From contig CM073331.1 of assembly GCA_037043015.1 (NCBI GenBank), forward strand, positions 3,803,501 through 3,867,500: DNA of 64,000 nt, written 5' to 3'. Below are positions 58,055 to 64,000 of the stretch, in pieces; positions within the stretch are counted from its first letter, which is position 1, and every line of letters begins with the position of its first letter. The position numbers were made by a program, and so were the translations under genes. Source of the DNA: Bryum argenteum. Taxonomy: Eukaryota; Streptophyta; Bryopsida; Bryales; Bryaceae. A model generated the notes under the pieces. That model did not search any database and was not told the DNA's origin. It worked only from the letters and a program-made list of their open reading frames with translations.

Positions 58055-59602
58055 ACGTGAGTGCACGCTCTTGTACAATCCAAGGACACTCCGGAAGTGC
58101 TCATGCATGACTTTGAAGAAAGAAAAAAAATATTCAGCAGGTTGAGCTAGCTGGCCTCTTGCAGATTGAATAGCTCGGAAGTCCTGTCGCTTGATCAGGT
58201 ACACGGCTCTACGTCAATCGCCCTTAGCGCAAAATCTGATACTCCATCATGAGTTCACGAGGCAGCAACTTCTCTGCACCTGCTCCTCATCAAAAACATG
58301 ATCAGCACTGTCTGCAACATCCAAGTCCAAGTCGATCATCTTCAATCTCACGATCCACTCGAGGGCGAAGATACTTCGCATGTACGTTGCAGTCACGGAT
58401 CCAGGATATGAGTGCGTCAGTCGCCTCAATTAAGGCAGCAGCTGGTCGATCATAAATTAGCAACCACAATTGCGAGCCCCTTGCACCTCATGAATCTCCG
58501 GCCACATGGTGCCTGGGCACTGTAACGTTTAGCATCGTAAAATTTGACGGATCCTCCAGCTTCTGGATCTTACCACGCTTACAGCCTCTTCGCCCGTTAC
58601 TGTAATTAAGCTTCCGTGTGAACGGTTGCTCTAATTGCAACGCGTACGAAGTGTGACTGACGACATTAGTCGACGCGATCGAGCGGGGTGTAAGTTAGAC
58701 GACATGTTGCGTGCAGGCTCCACAACTCAATCCATGTCGTAAGCGCGCGCATGCATGATCATGCATAATCTTCATGGCAAAAGTCAGCCACTAAGCCGGT
58801 TGGTTCGGCCCGTACGAGATCGATCTTCTGTCGGCCAATCCAAAAGTCCTTTCGCATGTTGCAGTCAAAGACTCCTTGAATTGAGTGCTGTCGCCGTAGC
58901 TTGATCATGCACACGAGCGACCAGAATTGCTAGCTCCTTGCACCACATGCATGAAACATCTTCCGTTTGACTTTCACAGTCACGTACTCCGTAACTAGAG
59001 TGCGCTAATTATTGCTGTAGCTAGGGAAGCTGCTCGATCACACTTACTGAGCAACAAATTGGCGAGCTCCCTGCACCTCATGATTCAAGATTTCAAAATT
59101 GGAACCGACAATACGACAATTCATCTGGCCATGTCTATTAGCTAACACCACTCGTTCTCAGAAGTCCGACCGCTTAAGCACGTGCACGGACGTACTACTC
59201 GATTTGAGTGAGTCATTTGTCCGAGCTAGCTACGGTAGCCACTTTCTCATAAGTAAGTTATCATCGCTTCGAGCTCCTGGATCGTCCAGCCATGTGATCT
59301 TGCGAAAGCGATGAGCAATTCAAGCTCCCTGGACCGGGCAGCCAATTGATCTTCTGAAAGCGATCAGCAATTCAAGCTCCCTGGACCGGGCAGCCAATTG
59401 TTCTTATGAAAGCGATCAGCGATTCAAGCTTCGTGGACCGGCCAGCCACTTGATCTTTGGAAAGCGATCATCGATTTAAGCTCCACCGACCTCATGAACT
59501 TTGTCCATACTATAACTACTTTAACATCTCCATATAATTTGTGGTGTAGCAATTGGAAAATTCTCGGGACGTCCGAGACTACGTAACAGATTCCACCTCT
59601 TC
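58055..59602 (+). repeat. unit 1 of a 1.55-kb tandem repeat
   Basis: The sequence from 58,055 is repeated from 59,603 (landmarks AGTGCTCATGCATGACTT, TCAATCGCCCTTAGCGCAAA and GCGATCGAGCGGGGTGTAAG recur in order). The second unit continues to about 60,700. Copy 1 of the direct repeat (43,805) preserves the end of unit 1 and all of unit 2. Confidence 0.75.
59265..59480. repeat. 52-bp tandem repeat, about four copies (second locus)
   Basis: Same array as 44,409-44,625, with one base more in the third copy. Confidence 0.85.
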
Positions 59603-60804
59603 ACTACGTACGTGAGTGCAAGCATTTCTTTGATCTTAGTACGTACTCCCGAAGTGCTCATGCATGACTTTCAAGACAGAAACAATTTCAGCAGGCTGAG
59701 CTAGCTGCCCTCTCGCAGATCGAACAGCTCGGAAGTGCTGCCGCTTGATCAGGTACACGGACTCTGCGTCAATCGCCCTTAGCGCAAAATCTGATACTCC
59801 ATCATCTACGAGACAGCAACTTCTCTGCACCTGCTCCTCATCAAAAACATGATCAGCACTGTCTGCAACATCCAAGTCCAAGTCGATCATCTTCAACCTC
59901 ACAATCCACTCGAGGCTAAAATACTTCGCATGTTGCAGTCACGGACTCCACGAAATGATTGAGTGCCTGAGTCGCCTCAGCTAAGGCAGCTGCTCAATCA
60001 AAAATGAACAACCACAATTGCGAGCCCCCTGCACCTCATGAATCACCGGTCACATGGTGAGCACTGTAACGTCTAGCACTGTAAAATTTGACGGATCCTA
60101 CAGCTTTTGGAGCTTACGACGGACTTACAGCCACTTCGTCCATTACTGTAATTGCTTCGATCCGTGTGAACGGTTGCTCAAAGTAACGCGTAAGAAGTGT
60201 GACCGACGATATAATTAGTTGACGCGATCGAGCGGGGTGTAAGTTAGACGACATGTTGCGTGCGAGCTCCACGATTCAATCCATGTTTCGTAAGCGCAAG
60301 CGCGTGCATGCACAATCATGCAATATCTTCATGACAAAAGTTAACGACTAAGCGGTTGATTCCGCCCGTAAGAGATCGATCATCTTCTTCCGTCACCCAA
60401 CCCGAAAGTCCTTACGCATGTTGCGAGTCTTTTGACTCCTTGAATGGAGTCTTTGTCGCCATAGCTCGATCATACATATAAGCGGCCGACGCAATCGCGA
60501 GCTCCTTGCACCTCATGCATGAAACATCTTCCATTTGACTTGCATGAAACAGTACTCTTTTAGTAGAGTGCGCTAATTGCCGTAGCTAGCTAGGCAAACT
60601 GCTTCGATCACACTTATCTGTTCAAGATTTCAAGGTTGAACCGGCAATTTGGCCATTAGCATGGCTACGACAATACGATAATTCATCCGCCATGGCCGCA
60701 TGCCGGTTCTCGGGAAGTCCAAACATTGCCCACACGGATCAAGAAAGTAGCCGCCATCACATCATACCCACCGCGCCACCACATGGCCATCATCAGACAT
60801 CCAC

Positions 60805-61005
60805 GCTAGGGACATGCATGGTCATACATACATTGGACATGCATGGTCATACTTGTAATGCACATGCATGGGTATACTTATAACGCACATGCATCATGGT
60901 GATACTCAGAATGCACATGCATGAGATGCTTGTCATCGCACATACATGACCATTGTTACATTGGACATGCACTAGCATACTTGCAATGGACATGCATATC
61001 TATGG
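60805..61005. repeat. degenerate short tandem repeats rich in CATGCA (second locus)
   Basis: Better preserved copy of 45,945-46,145, with repeated ACATGCATGGTCATAC-like units. Confidence 0.65.
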
Positions 61006-62275
61006 ATGCCGACATAATTATGATGAATTCCTCCATTCTAGATGAAAGTAATACTTGGTAGATTAAGAAATGGAATTGGTAAGTTATGTACATAATTTAA
61101 TTTCATATAAAAGGGTAATTATCGTTTGAGTACTAGGATAATGTGTGTCTAATACGCTCGAGAAGATAAGTCCGTATTGGTGAAGGAGATCCACGTGCTA
61201 TTAGTTTTAGGGTGGGTTGAACAACAAGGCTTTTAATTCATGCCAACTTAGAAAAAACTTGATGTTCAATCTTGTATATATATATACATATATGTATCTT
61301 AGTTTGTAATGCTTTTTATCGTTGTGAGTTCAATTTTATTGGTTTTGTCATGAGTGTTTTCGTATACGGTCTATGAATGGTTGTATTTACATAAATTACA
61401 TAGAATGGATGAATGGAGTTGCATGTGCACTTTCATCTTTACGTACTCGCATCAACTCATTGGTTACATTTGAATGAGTTTACGGAAATATGAGTTCTTA
61501 TTATTTGATATAATAGTGTTCATCAAAAGAAATATTTTCTTCAAATGCAAATACTCCAAGCACCAAATTACCTTAGCTTAGCGGTATCACTTCCTTAAAG
61601 AATGATATGCAAAATATCTTAGTGCAAAAATTAAATTGGTCTTTGATTCGGCCTTATATATACATTTGATAGTAAATATGAAAGTCTTATTAATATACGC
61701 TTATAACTCGTACATGTCATAAATATAAATGTAAGATATAGCAAATAATTATGTATATAAGTATTCAAGTGTGCATGATGATGAACCCAAGATATGTGTA
61801 AGAAATATGAGGTGTTATATAAAAACGTTTGCAATTCCAATTTATATTTATGATAAAGATATAATTAATATGACAGTATGCTTTGCACAAGTGCATCTTT
61901 ATTCAATAGTTCTATTTATCATTAGTAATAATTTATGGTGCTATAACTGCTATTAATCAATACCACCCTTTTACCTTAAACTGTGTCATATTTATTCTAA
62001 TTATGAAAAAGGTTAATTATTAATCACCTTTTCTTCTATTTTAGAGAAAAATGATAATGACAATAAAAAACTAGTTTAAAAGAATGAAAGCAATATAAAT
62101 AATCCCCTATTAAATATATACATAATCTCCTATTTAATATTGATTGTTGCATCCAATGTACCTTGGTGAACGCTTGAGAGAATGAAAATACTACGAAAGG
62201 CGGGAAACACAAGCCCTTTGATTTTTATGAATGCATTAAAGAATCATATGTATCAAAAATATGTAGTAGTATCAA

Positions 62276-64000
62276 TTGCGTGAGCGTGCGAGGTTGAAGA
62301 GGAAAGTATTTGGCGAGTTCCGAGCGCAGGAGTTCAGGCCTTGATGTCCGACGTCGGCCGATGACGATCCATATACCCCGTGCATTTGGCGGGATCATTT
62401 CAGACTCGGGTCATGGCTTAATAGCCACGTACGTACTCTACGAAATGAAGGATTTCCTGTAAGTGCTGAGTTGATAGAGCTTCACTGCACCCCCCCAGCC
62501 ACATTGCTCTCTCATTTAAAGCAATGTGGGCTTTTGGGTGTCACTATCGTTGCAATCCAGTCGGAGGAGAGTTTTGTCGGTTTGATTAAGAGTTGCGTCG
62601 GTGTCTCGGATGCATCCACCATCGACGTCGGAATTGTTAAGGAGATTTTGCTCATCACGTATGGAAAGGTGAATCGTGTGGTTTTGCAAGCGGGTGGATA
62701 AAGTCGACCAATGCAAGGAAGGGCCGCTATAAAGAAGGATCGTCTTGGATTTTGGTCATTCTCTTCAATGCTAGAGATCGAGGACCACGACTAAACCCTT
62801 ACGTGTTCCCCGCCAAAGATATCCCAAGTATACTTCATGGATGACGGAGTCCATGAGGGGGTGGAAAGTCGTGCTCCGCCATGACGCATGACCAGCAGAG
62901 TGACGGAAGACAAAGAAACCCCGAGTTTGATTCCGCGGGGAGTGTTTTCCTCCACCCAATGGCGGAGCAACTTCAGAGAATGAATTTCCCCTTCCGCAAA
63001 GATCAAATCTGTTGAAGAGGCTCCCTTGGGCGCGAGAATGTGCAAGTGGTTGACGAACATCATGGACTCATCAACGAAGATGATTTCCTTGACGATCACG
63101 GACTACGAAGACGAAATTGCCTTGCAAAGATGTGGAGTGAGAAATTATGCCTTTGTTCAAGGAAGTTGTATGCCTCCCTTTCATCATGTCATGTAGAGCT
63201 TCAAATGAAATGTATCGACTATAACTTCCAAGTGAACAGTTCCAAGACCGAGGCGTCTTCTCTCCGCCAGGGCTCCAATCCAAATGCCATAGACGGCGGG
63301 ACCTCTCACAAAGGCAAAAAGCGGAAGAGACAACACGATGGGTGAAGGCGGACATTGCGAGAGATCAACGCCTTAATGAATTTCCGAAAAGTCCGGATCG
63401 AGACATGCGTTCCTAACAAACCAATCGAGTGTAGTCAACCCTACCGAGATTGGCAAGCTCCACCCACCGGGCGTTCTACATCATCTTTGTGAATCTTGAT
63501 CCGTACATAGTGGATACGTTTGTAGCACTTTGCTTCTTGTAGTGATCATTCCTTACAATGTAGTCGTGAACACAAATTAGTAGACGGCGATTTTGAACTT
63601 CCAAGGATGATATGAAATAGGTTGTTACTCGAGTGAAACATGGACCGAGAAGCTCTCAATTTTAAAGTATGTAGGTGCGGTTGCTCCGCATGCGTTGGAA
63701 AATATGAACTTTGCTTGCCGTTCTTTATAATGGAGGATTTGCATGACACAAGTCGAAGTGTATGTCCTATTTCATACAATAATATTACGAAATAATGGAA
63801 TGTCACAAACAGAGAGCACATTGAACCTTCCCCCACCGCGGTGTCGACATTGAAACCCGATGCGCTAGGTGGAATTCTTTGAATGAAGAATGGACGACGA
63901 ACATCATCACTTGATCATCCATCGGTCATCATATCATCTAAAAACTTGCACATACTCGGATATAAATGATGGGTATGCATTTCACTGGGCAGTTACTCCC
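62276..64000. other. coding-like but unidentified region at the window end
   Basis: Base composition becomes richer in G and C after the direct repeat ends. Overlapping minus-strand frames at 62,791-63,099 and 63,071-63,355, and plus-strand frames at 62,471-62,701 and 63,040-63,345, have coding-like composition. The minus-strand pair reads as one stretch with a frame change near 63,090. I recognise no domain. It may be a decayed gene continuing beyond the window. Confidence 0.3.

Larger units (their letters stand above)
58659..62275 (+). repeat. 3.6-kb direct repeat, copy 2
   Basis: Matches 43,805-47,418. The match begins at the base that abuts the gap in copy 1 and ends at ATCAA (62,275), after which the sequences diverge completely. 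Confidence 0.85.

Overview
This is nuclear DNA of a land plant. The evidence is spliced genes with GT-AG introns, a non-RD receptor-like kinase of the plant RLK/Pelle class, a plant-type NAD(P)-binding short-chain dehydrogenase (SDR110C-like), a plant BTB/POZ protein, a nepenthesin-like aspartic protease, and Mutator-like (MULE) DNA transposons. A bryophyte or another non-seed plant is my best guess, from the style of the MULE transposase, the BTB protein and the unusual thaumatin-kinase. That guess is an inference and is weak below the level of land plant.

Region 1-7.9 kb is AT-rich and gene-poor, with two copies of one repeat family; one copy is bounded by TTAA target sites. Region 7.8-35.1 kb is the core. 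It is a tandem array of divergent (head-to-head) gene pairs, each pairing a thaumatin-ectodomain receptor kinase on the minus strand with an SDR dehydrogenase on the plus strand. There are four kinase copies (one apparently whole at 7,832-10,135, three broken) and three SDR copies (whole at 12,591 and 18,109, frameshifted at 31,642). Two MULEs have landed in the array. A 1.58-kb one has 9-bp target duplications that contain the start codon of the second SDR gene. An 8.76-kb one (19,449-28,207) carries a decayed transposase and, divergently, genes that include a DNA-methyltransferase-like protein.

Region 36.5-38.0 kb holds a two-exon BTB/POZ gene with one in-frame stop. From 38.4 kb to 62.3 kb the sequence is dominated by long duplications: a 4.55-kb inverted repeat (38,834-43,382 against 47,645-52,191), a 3.6-kb direct repeat (43,805-47,418 against 58,659-62,275), shorter inverted and direct copies, and a 100-N scaffold gap at 43,705-43,804. 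A nepenthesin-like aspartic protease pseudogene lies at 52,682-54,846, and a 401-bp piece of it recurs at 38,384. The copies differ mostly by single-base indels, so part of this architecture, and some frameshifts, may be assembly error. The last 1.7 kb has coding-like stretches I could not identify.

The most interesting biology is the repeated receptor-kinase/dehydrogenase pair. Co-duplication of two unrelated genes around one conserved 5' region suggests a co-regulated sensing-plus-metabolism module, but that functional link is inference.
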